NCBI GenBank assembly: GCA_933228675.1
Contig: OW121743.1
Location: forward strand, 92,071,998 to 92,135,997
Source of the DNA: Stomorhina lunata
Taxonomy: Eukaryota; Arthropoda; Insecta; Diptera; Rhiniidae
Length of the DNA stretch: 64,000 nt
Direction: 5' to 3'
A program made the translations under genes and the position numbers. How positions within the stretch are numbered: the stretch's first letter is position 1; every line of letters starts with the position of its first letter. Shown here in pieces: positions 1 through 11,764 of this stretch. The notes beneath the pieces were generated by a model. That model was not told where the DNA came from, made no database searches, and saw only the letters and a list, made by a program, of their open reading frames with translations.

Positions 1-2035
1 TTTTTTTTTCAAAAATTTCTTATAAAAATTGGAAATATTAAAAACATTCTGTCAAAATTAAAAATCTTTTAAATGTTTTCTATAAAAATAAGAAACTTTT
101 GAAAAATTTCCTATAAAAATAAGAACTTTTTAAAAAGTTTACAATAAAAAGAAGAAATTTCGTAAAAATTTTCTATAAAAATAAGAAATTTTTGAAAAAT
201 TTCATATAAAAATAAAAAATTTTTAAAATATTTCCTATAAAAATAAGAAGTTTTTGTAGAATTTCCCATAAAAATAAGAAATTTTTGAAAAATTTTCATA
301 AAAATAAGAAATTTTTAAAAAATTTCCTATAAAAATAAAAAATTTTTAAAACATTTCCTATAAAAATAAGAAATTTTTGAATACTTTCCTATAAAATTAA
401 GAAATTTTTGAAAAATTTCCTATAATAAATTCCTATAAAATTTTTTTAATAATTTTCTTTAAAAATAAAAATAATGTAAATAAAATTTTTCAAAATCTTC
501 TTATTTTTACCGGAAATTTTTCAAAAATTTCATATTTTAATAGGAAAATTTTCAAAAATTTCTTATTTTTAGGAAATTTCTAAAAAAAAAACTAGTATTT
601 TATAGAAAATTTATAAAAAATTGTATAGCAAATTTTTGAAAAATGTTATATTTTTATAGGAAATTTTTCAAAATTTTTATATTTTTATAGGAAATATTTC
701 AAAAATTTCTTATTTTTGTAAAAAAAAGTATCAAAAAATTCCTATTTTGATAGAAAATTTTTCAAAAAAATTTAATTTTTTTGGGAAATTTTACAAACAT
801 TTCTTATTTTTATTGGAAATTTTTAAAAAAAAGTTCTTATTTTTCTAGGAAGTTTTCAAAAATTTCGTAGTTTCATAGGAAGTTTTTTAAAAATTACTTA
901 TTTTTATAGGAAATTTTTAAATAATTTCGCATTTATATGGGAAATTTTTCAAAAATTTCTTATTTTTGTTGAAAATTTTGCAAAAATTTCTTATTTTTAT
1001 AGAAAATTTTTAAAAAATTTCTTATTTTTATAGGAATTTTTCAAAAATTTCTTATTTTTAAAGGAAGTTTTTAAAAATTTCTTATTTTTATAGGAAATTT
1101 TTAAAAATTTCTAATTTTTATTGGAAATATTTAAAAAAATTCTTATGTTTATAGGAAATTTTTAAAAAATTTCCTATTTTTATTGGAAAATTTTTAAACA
1201 TTTCTTATTTTTATAGGAAATTTTTCAAAAATTTCTTATTTTTATAGGAAAATTTTTCAAAAACTTATTATTCTTATAGGAAATTTTTCAAAAATTTCTT
1301 ATTTTTATAAGAAATTTTTCAAAAATTTTTTATTTTTATAAGAAATTTTTCAAAAATTTTTTATTTTTATAAGAAATATTTCAAAAATTTCCTATTTTTA
1401 TTAGAAATTTTTCAAAAATTTCTTATTTTTGTAGAAAGTTCTTCAAAAATTTCATATTTTTATAGGAAACTTTTCAAAAATTTCTTATTTTTATAGGAAA
1501 TTTTTTAAAAATTTCTTATTTTTATAGGAAATTTTTTAAAAGTGTCTTATTTTTATATGAAACTTTTTAAAAATATCTTATTTTTATAGGAAACTTTTAA
1601 AAATTATCTTATTTTTATAGAAAATTTTTCAACCATTTTTTTTAATTTTTTTAAAAATTTCTTATTTTTATAGGTATTGTTTCAAAAATTTATAATTTTT
1701 ATAGGAATTTGTTTTTTAAATATCTTATTTTTATAGAAAATTTTTCAAAAATCTCTAATTATTATAATAAATTTTTAAAATTTTCTTATTTTTATAGAAA
1801 ATTTTTCAAAAATTTCATATTTTTACAGGGAATTTTTTTTTAAAGTTCTCATTTTTATGGGGAATTTTTAAAAAATTTCGTATTTTTTAAAGAAATTTTT
1901 CAAAATTTCTTATTTTTATATGAAATTTTTCAAAATTTCTTATTTTTCAAAAATTTCTTACTTTCAAAAAATTTCTTATTTTTCAAGAAATATATTTTTG
2001 AAAAATTTCCTAAAAAAAGAAAATAAGAAATAAAT
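1..2035. repeat. Degenerate ~28-30 bp AT-rich minisatellite array with an internal orientation switch
   Basis: Units resemble TTATTTTTATAGGAAATTTT followed by TCAAAAATTTC. From 1 to about 430 the units run as the reverse complement (CCTATAAAAATAAGAAATTT), and from about 480 to 1980 they run forward, so the array contains a head-to-head junction near 430-480. Copies are diverged, with many indels, which suggests an old array. The left end lies outside the window. Short open frames inside it (for example 111-299 minus) are repeat translations with no coding character. Confidence 0.93.
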
Positions 2036-4185
2036 AATTTGCAAAATTCCTATTAAATTACAAAATTTTTGAAAATATTATAATAAGCAGCAGACAATTC
2101 TTTTAGAGAAAGTTCGTTTCTTAAGTCTTTTGTTTTGTTTGATGTAAGCTTTTTATTATAATTTATTTTTGTTATTAATCAAGCTTTTTTTGCATTTTAA
2201 TGAAAATAAAATGATTTTATTGCTTCATCTAATTTGAATAATTTTATTTGCATATTTTTGTAAAATTTCCCTATTTACTTTTTGCCGCTTTATTGCCTTA
2301 AATTAACTTAAATATTTTTTTGAAATGAAACTGTCTCAACATTTCAGTCACTTAACCAAATTAACTCTTTAAGACACTCGTGCCAGCTACTGAAATCATA
2401 CACTCTTTTTGGCTTCACTTTTAAACTGTTGCTTCCTTTTGCTGCTGCTGCTCCTGATGCTGAGGTTTGTGCAACGACTGTCGTGTTGACAATTTCTTAA
2501 CAGCGTTGACAATTTCATGATAAATTTTTAAATTTAAAACTTAACATTTTATTTCGTTTTAGTTACATTTTATTTTATTTATTTTATTTTTTCTTGGTTA
2601 CCATTATTATCTTGATTGACATTTAATGTTGTTTTATGAAATTAAAGTGTAAAAAGCCGCTTTACCACAGCGTGGAATTAACGATCAAACTGTAAAGATC
2701 TAGTGGCTATAGTAGGGAAATAGTTACAATTATAGTTTAGACTAAGGCAGCTCAATCATCTGGTATGATAAGTAGCAGTTCTCAAGAAGGATTGAAATAA
2801 ATAATATTTTGCCTTCTGAAGATGAGCTGGAAATAAAAGCAAATTCTTTTTATTTTAAAATTAAATAGCTTTAACGATAAGCCTAAATATTCTGTTTATA
2901 AATTTGTTTAAGAGAAGCGTTAAAAAGACTTTTAAATATGTTTTTTTCTTTTGTAACTAAAAATTTAAGTGATTTTGGCTTAAGATTGAATTTGAAATGG
3001 ACGACCTTAAGTTTTTGGGTGGCTTTGTTTATATCTTAAAATGATTTAGTCGCGTACTAAATGATGAATATGGAAAAGGTTCATCAACATACTGGACAGT
3101 TTCTAGGTCACTGAGATGATTTTTTTTAAAGTTTATACTAAAATATATCTGGTTTTCCTTTTAACATTTTGAAAACTGTTTTATTTACTTTAAACGTACC
3201 TCAATCACTTTCATTACAAATTACTAGTTTAATTTAACTTCTCTGGCTTTAGTTAAAGTTAAATTTTGTTTTCTGATTTCCTTCTATATCTGGAAAATTA
3301 TAACTTTTCAATTTCATTATCGTATTACTTTCAATGTTTGTTTGCTTCGCCAATAAAGCGAAACCATTGAAATTATTATTGATCGCTCCTCTTTTTGGGC
3401 TAAGTTTAACTCCTTGTACAATAAACCAACAATACTTTAAAGATTATTTCTTATTGCTAATTTCTCTTGAAGGCATTATGCCCCAAATGTTGAACATTAA
3501 ATTCATATTCGTACAAAATTTTTAGCTGTAGGTTATCATCATGTAAGTAATGCATCAATATGTACCATAACTTTATAACATACCAACGTAGATCCTCATA
3601 TATGCAATTATAGTCGTGTGTATTCATATATGTTATGTACATATTTCTTATTATTTACAGCCATAAAATGTCTTGTCTTCTTTATTGTTAAAGCCGCAGA
3701 AGCGTGCCCTAATTTAAAACTTTTTTCAAAAGAAAAGTGGTTAAACTCAGCAACAACTCACATTGACCACACGAACCTATTCATAAATATTAAATTCATA
3801 AAAATTTAAGATATTAAGTGAGGGAAGTAAGACAAAATCTAAAGCAAGAAAAAAATTATAATTATAACTATATGGTAGGACATCAGGTTATAATATGGCA
3901 AAAAAAAATTATTATATTATGCATGACATTGTAATAAATAATTGTTGATAAATATGAAAATGTAATACACTTATAAAACCAAAAAATTCACTATCACTTT
4001 AAAGAAATTTTTATTAAAAATTTATGCTTTTAGAAAATTGTCTATTAAAAAAAAATATTTTTTCTAAAATAAAAAAAAATTATTATTATAAACTATCAGA
4101 ATTCCAAGATATAGACATACTGGTTACAATTGTTTCAAACAATTTATATCATGCAACTTTAAACTACAAAAATAGTCACAGAAAT
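2036..4185. other. Non-repetitive AT-rich stretch, no gene seen
   Basis: No open frame with coding character and no recognised domain. It holds a CTTAAGTCTTTTG motif at 2120-2132, 75 bases past the satellite edge, and a short GCT microsatellite at 2441-2452. Frames at 3334-3525 and 3618-3809 are short, AT-biased and match nothing I know. Confidence 0.6.
2111..2135 (+). repeat. Dispersed K motif (CTTAAGTCTTTTG), single copy
   Basis: The core at 2120-2132 is preceded by AGTTCGTTT and followed by TTTTG. The same extended context (AAGTTCGTGTCTTAAGTC) recurs at 4.2, 5.64, 17.15, 19.07, 41.0-41.2, 45.6-45.8 and 53.5 kb. Here it closes the right side of the first satellite array. Function unknown; it probably marks the inner end of an inverted-repeat element. 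Confidence 0.6.
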
Positions 4186-5655
4186 CGAAAGACTCAAGAC
4201 ACGAACTTTTCTAAAATTTTCTAAACAAAAAAAAATTTAGAAAATAGAAAAAATTTTCTAAAAAAATAGAGTTTAATTTAAAATTAGAAATTATTTCAAA
4301 AGCTTTTCAAAAAGAAGAAAATTTTATAAATTTTTCTTTAAAAATAAAATGTTTTTTTTAAGTAGAAAATATTTGAAAAATTTCCTATAGAAATAAAAAA
4401 TTTTTAAAAAAATTCCTTTAAAAATAGAACATTTTTGAAAATTTTCCTATAAGAATACTAAATTTTTTAAAAATTTTCTATAAAAGTAGAAAATTTTTGA
4501 AATTTTTTTTATAAAAATAGAAAAGTTTTAAAATTTTTTTTAAAAAAGGAAATTTTTAAAATTTTTTTTAAAAAAAGGAAATTGTTAAAAACTTCCTATA
4601 AAAATTGAAAATTTTTAAAAATTATCTATAAAAAAATTTAACTTTTGAAAAATTTCCTATAAAAATAGAAAATCTTTCAAAAACTTCCTCTTAAAATAGC
4701 AAATTTTTGAATAAAATCGTATAAATTTGAATTTTTGGAATCTTTTGAAAAATCTCCTATAAAAATAGGAATTTTTTGAAAAATTTCCTATAAAATTTGG
4801 AATTTTTTGAAAAATTTTCTATAAAAATAGGAATTTTTTTTAAATTACTTATAAAAATAGGAATTTTTTGAAAAATTTCCTTTAAAAATAGGAATTTTTC
4901 GAAAAATTTCCTATAAAAATAGAAATTTTTGAAAAATTTCCTATAAAAATAGGAATTTTTTGAAAAATTTCCTATAAAAATAGGAATTTTTTGAAAAATT
5001 TCCTATAAAAATAGAAATTTTTTGAAAAATTTCTTATAAAAATAGGAAAGTTTTTAAAAATTTCCTATAAAAAAAGGGAATTTTTGAAAAATTTCTTGTA
5101 AAAATAGGAAATTTCCAATTTAAAAAAATTTCCTATAAAAATCGGAAATTTAAAAAAAATCCTATAAGAGAAGGAAATTTAAAAAACATTTCCTTTAAAA
5201 ATAGGAAATTTTTAAAAAGAATTTCTGTATAAATAGGAAATTTTTAAAAACTTCCTATAAAAACAGGAAATTTTTAAATATTTCCTATAAAAATAGGCAA
5301 TTTAAAAAAAAAATACTAAAAAAAAAATAGCAAATTTTTAAATAAATTCCTATAGCAATAGGAATCTAAAAAAAATCCTATAAAAAAATAAAATTTTTCT
5401 ATAAAAATTGAAAATTTTTAAAAAAATTTTCTAAAAAAAATAAAAATCGTTTGTATAAATTTTTAAGAAAAATAGAAAAATTTAAAAAATTTCCTATAAA
5501 TATGAAAAATTTTTGAAAACATTCCTATAAAAATAGAAAATTTTTAAAGAATTTCCTATAAAATAGAACATTTTTGAAAAGGAAAACATTTGAAAATTTT
5601 TTTTTGGTAAATTTTCTTTTAAAATAGAGTTCCTGCTCGTGTCTTAAGTCTTTTG
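4186..5655. repeat. Inverted K motifs bracketing a satellite array
   Basis: The left copy is AAAGACTCAAGACACGAAC on the plus strand at about 4189-4207. The right copy at about 5638-5655 reads CTCGTGTCTTAAGTCTTTTG, close to the reverse complement of the left. The interval between them is almost entirely minisatellite. This is the arrangement expected of a terminal-inverted-repeat or foldback element carrying an internal tandem array, but no target duplication could be fixed, so the element boundaries are inferred. Confidence 0.5.
4207..5635. repeat. Degenerate ~28-30 bp minisatellite (CCTATAAAAATAGGAATTTT type)
   Basis: Tandem units of the form TTTCCTATAAAAATAGGAAT plus TTTTTGAAAAA. The best preserved block is 4740-5060; both ends are strongly eroded. 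The unit is related to that of the first array in the opposite orientation. CCTATAAAAATAGG is itself nearly self-complementary. Confidence 0.92.
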
Positions 5656-6582
5656 ATGTCTGTAAAAGTATATTTTCGTAAACAGTTATTTAAATTCCAT
5701 TGTCGTTCTCAGTGTAATGGAATGTGTCTTTGCAAAATGAAAAATAACTTTTCGTACATCTTATGCCACTGATGTTGCAGCCACATTGCTGTTGCTGCTG
5801 TTGCTGCTGTTACAGTCATTGTTTATGTTGTCAATGTGTAACATTATCATTACAGTTTTTTTGGTTTTTTAAATTTTGTTCCGCTTCACATCTTCAGTTG
5901 GCTAATTAAATAAGTAAATGACAAGTTATGCGTATAAAGGTTAAATAAAACAAGAATTTCTTCTTTGACCACAAACCTAAAAACAACATAACTAAAACCT
6001 TAAACTGGGCTGAGCTAAAGCATCAAGTTACTCACAAATTTGTCCACACTTTTACTTTAAAAAAAGATATATAAGTAGAAAAATATATTAGCATATTTTT
6101 TTCGGAATATCATGTTAGTAAGTGTCATCTGGTTTGATTTTAACTTAATTTTTCACACCTGTTCAATGGGATTTTGCTAACCATTTGTCATGTCTCCGAA
6201 GACAAGAAGTGCGACAAAACCAAGAATGAAATTAAGAAAATATGTGGCAGTATTGAGATTTCCAATGCAAGAAGACAGTTACTATTTTTGAAAAGAATAT
6301 TTAAGTATATATTGAGTTTTTTATAAAAAGATAAAACAGGATTCTGGATTCTTGTAACTGTTTTTGGGGAGTTTTAAGTTATAATTTTCTTCTTTTTGGC
6401 TTTTGCAATATTTTTCTTCTTTTCTTGCCTTCATTTCAAACTTTCAATTTCGTTATATTGCCTTTGGCAATAAAAATGTAAGTTTGTAATTTAGGCTGGT
6501 ATTACTTGTTTGGTTTTTTAAAGATCAAAGAAAAAAAAAAGGAATATTAAATTGAGCTTGTGGTTGGTGACAAACATTTTGG
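5656..6582. other. AT-rich stretch without a gene
   Basis: No supported coding region. It contains a small imperfect GCTGTT/GCTGCT microsatellite at about 5788-5810. No transposon ends were recognised. Confidence 0.55.
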
Positions 6583-6620
6583 TGACAAATCGCAGCATTC
6601 GATATAGATCGAAATCGGTG
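6583..6620. mobile_element. Beta-type MITE terminal fragment
   Basis: The segment ACAAATCGCAGCATTCGATA continuing into TAGATCGAAATC matches the terminal inverted repeat of the beta elements at 34518, 39804 and 18411. It lies about 40 bp before a large 31-bp satellite array. No matching end was found beyond the right edge of that array (9768 onward), so only half an element remains. Confidence 0.6.
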
Positions 6621-6659
6621 AGTGACATCGGACTCATATATATTTGTTTTATACGTATG

Positions 6660-9600
6660 GATAAAATAAAAAAATTTCGATAGAAAAATTTTTCTATTTA
6701 AAAATTTATTTATATTTATATTTTATTTATAATTTATATTTTTCGATAGAAATATTTTTCTATAGAAAAATTTTCGATAGAAATATTATTCTATAGAAAA
6801 ATTTTCTATAGAAATATTTTTCATCAGAAAAATTTTCGATAAAAAAATTTTTCTATAGAAAAATTTTCGATAAAAAAATTTTTCTATAGAAAAATTTTCG
6901 ATAAAAAATTTTTCTATAGAAAAATTTTCGATAAAAAATTTTTCTATAGAAAAATTTTCGATAAAAAAATTTTTCTATAGAAAAATTTTCGATAAAAAAA
7001 TTTTTCTATAGAAAAATTTTCGATAAAAAAATTTTTCTATAGAAAAATTTTTGATAAAAAAATTTTTCTATAGAAAAATTTTCGTCAAAAAAATTTTAGA
7101 TAAAAAAATTTTTCAATATAAAAATTTTCGATAAAAAATTTTTGATAGAAATATTTTTCTATAGAACAATTTTTAATAGAAATATTTTTCTGTAGAAAAA
7201 TTTTCGATAGAAATATTTTTCTGTAGAAAAACTTTCGATAGAAAAATTTTTCTATAGAAAAATTTTCGATAGAAATATTTTTCAATAGGAAAATTTTCGA
7301 TAGAAATATATTTTCGAAAGAAATATTTTTCTATAGAAAAATTTTCGATAGAAATATTTTTCTATAAAAAAATTTTCGATAGAAATATTTTTCTATAGAA
7401 AAATTTTCGATAGAAATATTTTTCTATAGAACAATTTTCGATAGAAATATTTTTCTATAGAAAAATTTTCGATAGAAATATTTTTCTATAGAAAAATTTT
7501 CGATAGAAATATTTTTCTATAGAAAAATTTTCGATAGAAATATTTTTCTATAGAAAAATTTTCGATAGAAATATTTTTCTATAGAAAAATTTTCGATAGA
7601 AATATTTTTCTATAGAAAAATTTTCGATAGAAATATTTTTCTATAGAAAAATTTTCGATAGAAATATTTTTCTATAGAAAAATTTTCGATAGAAATATTT
7701 TTCTATAGAAAAATTTTCGATAGAAATATTTTTCTATAGAAAAATTTTCGATAGAAATATTTTTCTATAGAAAAATTTTCGATAGAAATATTTTTCTATA
7801 GAAAAATTTTCGATAGAAATATTTTTCTATAGAAAAATTTTCAATAGAAATATTTTTCTATAGAAAAATTTTCGATAGAAATATTTTTCTATAGAAAAAT
7901 TTTCGATAGAAATATTTTTCTATAGAAAAATTTTCGATAGAAAAATTTTTCTATAGAAAAATTTTCGATACAAAAATTTTTCTATAGAAAAATTTTCGAT
8001 ACAAAAATTTTTCTATAGAAAAATTTTCGATACAAAAATTTTTCTATAGAAAAATTATCGATAGAAAAATTTTTCTATAGAAAAATTTTCGATACAAAAA
8101 TTTTTCTATAGAAAAATTTTCGATAGAAAAATTTTTCTATAGAAAAATTATCGATAGAAAAATTTTTTTATAGAAAAATTTTCAATAGAAAATTTTTTCT
8201 ATAGAATTTTCGATAGAAAAATTTTCGATACAAAAATTTTTCTATAGAAAAATTTTCGATACAAAAATTTTTCGATAAAAAAATTTTTCTATAGAAAAAT
8301 TTTCGATAAAAAAATTTTTCTATAGAAAAATTTTCGATAAAAAAATTTTTCTATAGAAAAATTTTCGATAAAAAAATTTTTCTATAGAAAAATTTTCGAT
8401 AAAAAAATTTTTCTATAGAAAAATTTTCGATAAAAAAATTTTTCTATAGAAAAATTTTCGATAAAAAAATTTTTCTATAGAAAAATTTTCGATAAAAAAA
8501 TTTTTCTATAGAAAAATTTTCGATAAAAAAATTTTTCTATAGAAAAATTTTCGATAAAAAAATTTTTCTATAGAAAAATTTTCGATAAAAAAATTTTTCT
8601 ATAGAAAAATTTTCGATAAAAAAATTTTTCTATAGAAAAATTTTCGATAAAAAAATTTTTCTATAGAAAAATTTTCGATAAAAAAATTTTTCTATAGAAA
8701 AATTTTCGATAAAAAAATTTTTCTATAGAAAAATTTTCGATAAAAAAATTTTTCTATAGAAAAATTTTCGATAAAAAAATTTTTCTATAGAAAAATTTTC
8801 GATAAAAAAATTTTTCTATAGAAAAATTTTCGATAAAAAAATTTTTCTATAGAAAAATTTTCGATAAAAAAATTTTTCTATAGAAAAATTTTCGATAAAA
8901 AAATTTTTCTATAGAAAAATTTTCGATAAAAAAATTTTTCTATAGAAAAATTTTCGATAAAAAAATTTTTCTATAGAAAAATTTTCGATAAAAAAATTTT
9001 TCTATAGAAAAATTTTCGATAAAAAAATTTTTCTATAGAAAAATTTTCGATAAAAAAATTTTTCTATAGAAAAATTTTCGATAAAAAAATTTTTCTATAG
9101 AAAAATTTTCGATAAAAAAATTTTTCTATAGAAAAATTTTCGATAAAAAAATTTTTCTATAGAAAAATTTTCGATAAAAAAATTTTTCTATAGAAAAATT
9201 TTCGATAAAAAAATTTTTCTATAGAAAAATTTTCGATAAAAAAATTTTTCTATAGAAAAATTTTCGATAAAAAAATTTTTCTATAGAAAAATTTTCGATA
9301 AAAAAATTTTTCTATAGAAAAATTTTCGATAAAAAAATTTTTCTATAGAAAAATTTTCGATAAAAAAATTTTTCTATAGAAAAATTTTCGATAAAAAAAT
9401 TTTTCTATAGAAAAATTTTCGATAAAAAAATTTTTCTATAGAAAAATTTTCGATAAAAAAATTTTTCTATAGAAAAATTTTCGATAAAAAAATTTTTCTA
9501 TAGAAAAATTTTCGATAAAAAAATTTTTCTATAGAAAAATTTTCGATAAAAAAATTTTTCTATAGAAAAATTTTTGATAAAAAAATTTTTCTATAGAAAA

Positions 9601-9767
9601 ATTTTCGATAAAAACATTTTTCTATAGAAAACTTTTCGATAAAAAAATTTTTCTATAGAAAAATTTTCGATAAAAAAATTTTTCTATAGAAAAATTTTCG
9701 ATAAAAAATTTTCGATAAAAAAAATTTTCTATAGAAAAATTTTCGATAAAAAAATTTTTCTATAGAA
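6660..9767. repeat. 31-bp satellite array with homogenised sub-blocks
   Basis: The unit is GAAAAATTTTCGATAAAAAA plus ATTTTTCTATA (31 bp), about 100 copies. Each unit contains the perfect 16-bp palindrome TTTTTCTATAGAAAAA. Sub-blocks carry diagnostic variants: CGATAAAAAA at 6840-7080, CGATAGAAAT at 7260-7930, CGATACAAAA mixed with CGATAGAAAA at 7930-8270, and a nearly invariant CGATAAAAAAA block at 8270-9760 (about 48 copies). The near-identity of the last block indicates recent homogenisation by unequal exchange or replication slippage. The 7085-7285 minus open frame is a repeat translation, not a gene. Confidence 0.97.
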
Positions 9768-11764
9768 GACATTGTTATGTTGTAATAAAACATCAAGTCG
9801 TCATATACTACCTCAGCCAAGTAAAAGAATTTTCCCCATCTTCATTATCGTACGACTCTTAAATGTCATAGTTTTTACAAATAACTGGATGTCTCCACTT
9901 CAGTTCAGCTTTTTTGTGTTTTTTAAGGAGGGTTATTAAACACCTTTTAAAGGACATGCATATTTCTCAAGGACATGTAGCAAGACAAGGTTAAACTGGA
10001 ACAGAAACTGGTATTAAGGCAAAAAAATAAACAAAACAAAATTTTGTCCGAAAAATCCTTAAAAATACAAAGTATTTAAAACAGAAAGTGAGTTAAGTCA
10101 TTTTTAGTTGACCATTTTTTTTTTTTTTTGTGTGGCTTTTCCCTTATGGATTCTTAGGGACATTTTTCGAATATCGGCTATCAAATACACCAAGTCTTTA
10201 AGATTAAATAAACGAAAAAAATACAAAATTTACAAGAGTAACGAATTAATTACTTTTATGACTAGATTATATTTTTTTATTTTAATCCATGAACTCATGA
10301 AGTTATCATTAATGGTTTTTTTGGGTTTCAGGAATTTCTTTAGAAAATGAAATTTACCCAAAATTGAAAATTCAAACTATCTTAAAGTGATAATTATTTA
10401 CATGAATATCCTTTTAATTAAACCATAAAAATGTTAAGCAACCCAACGTTTATTTTTGATCATTTATTTTCTTTTTGGTCAAACTTTGAAAAACTGTCTG
10501 GGTTTTTCACAAATATCTAGTATATCATGACATTACTATCATATTTGTGGTCATTTCCGATAACTATAACCTTTTTCTTTCCTTTGCTTCCTCTTAAACC
10601 TTTTATTCCTGGCACAATCTGCAACAACAACAATATAGGGCCAAAACCTACTAAAATTATTATCAATGAACTGTAATGACAGTTTTCTTAGATTAAAGAC
10701 ACTTGCATGTGGCTGACATTAGAGATTAAGCCAAAACCATGAAACACAGACTACGCACTAACAAAAAAGTCCTCCAAATATAAACGTTTGAGTCAATGAA
10801 TGAAAATAAAATTTGTGAAATTGTAGCAGGTTATTTTCTATACCATCACGACATCAGGTACTCCAAATGTTCAGTTTTAGCACAACAAATTTCAATATAC
10901 TTTTTTTGTGAGAGTGTTAGAGTTTTTATTATCTAATTGTCTTAAGTGTGTCAGAGAAAAAACAGACTTAAACTGATCATAGTCTAAACTTGTTGTCCTT
11001 TTGAAAGTGTTATCAATTTAATAACTTCATTCATTGAAAATTTGGTCTTTAAGATTATTTCTTTTATAGTTTTTTTTTTGGTTTTTAACTTCAAGGTTAT
11101 TAAATTGTGATATTCATTCATAGATATATACAATTTTGGCTTATAAACTAAGGGGTGGTATTTATCAGCTAATGAGTTAAGAATTACATAAAAATGTTTA
11201 GATATTTCTTTATAAAGACCACCCTAAGGCTCAGGGAAAATTAAATGGTTTTTAAAATGATAAAAACGTTTAGCGAAAAAAGGTCAATTGTAACCTAAAT
11301 AAAGGACAAAATGTGTAAATATAAAATATTGAAGATAAAATTGTGGCTGAGTGGTAGGATAATAGAAGAAGTGTCTCATGATATATTCGAAAAATCTAGG
11401 TGATCACTGGTAAATATATATTTAATAAGGAATTTGTATATAAGTAATAAATCACTGCGATCCTCCCTTAGCATATTCTCACATTTTATATTTTGGAAAA
11501 CTGTTAATAGCTCCTACCAACTCACTCTGTTAAAGATTTTGACTATAGGTATCCATAGACAACATCCTCACCTACAATCTGATACCACATTTAACCGCCC
11601 ATGTTGCCTGGTTCACTAGGAATTCGAATTCCTTTTGTATTCCCCTTATTTTTGGTTCTTAACAGAGCCATGTTAACTACATAACAGAGCTCTGTTAAAA
11701 ACATTGGTTTGTGTCTAGGGTTTTAAATTTCAAATTAAACTTTACACAAATAAATCTAAACTGT
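9768..11764. other. AT-rich unique stretch with two short perfect palindromes
   Basis: No supported gene; the frame at 10108-10350 is hydrophobic and low-complexity and matches nothing. Two 16-bp perfect palindromes stand out: AGGAATTCGAATTCCT at 11618-11633 and TAACAGAGCTCTGTTA at 11682-11697. A partial second copy, TTAACAGAGC, lies at 11659-11668. They could be the hairpin ends of a small unrecognised mobile element. Confidence 0.5.

Noticed and set aside
6660..9767. Regular repeats resembling a CRISPR array
   Set aside because: Units are contiguous with no unique spacers, the organism is a fly and no cas genes are present; this is satellite DNA.
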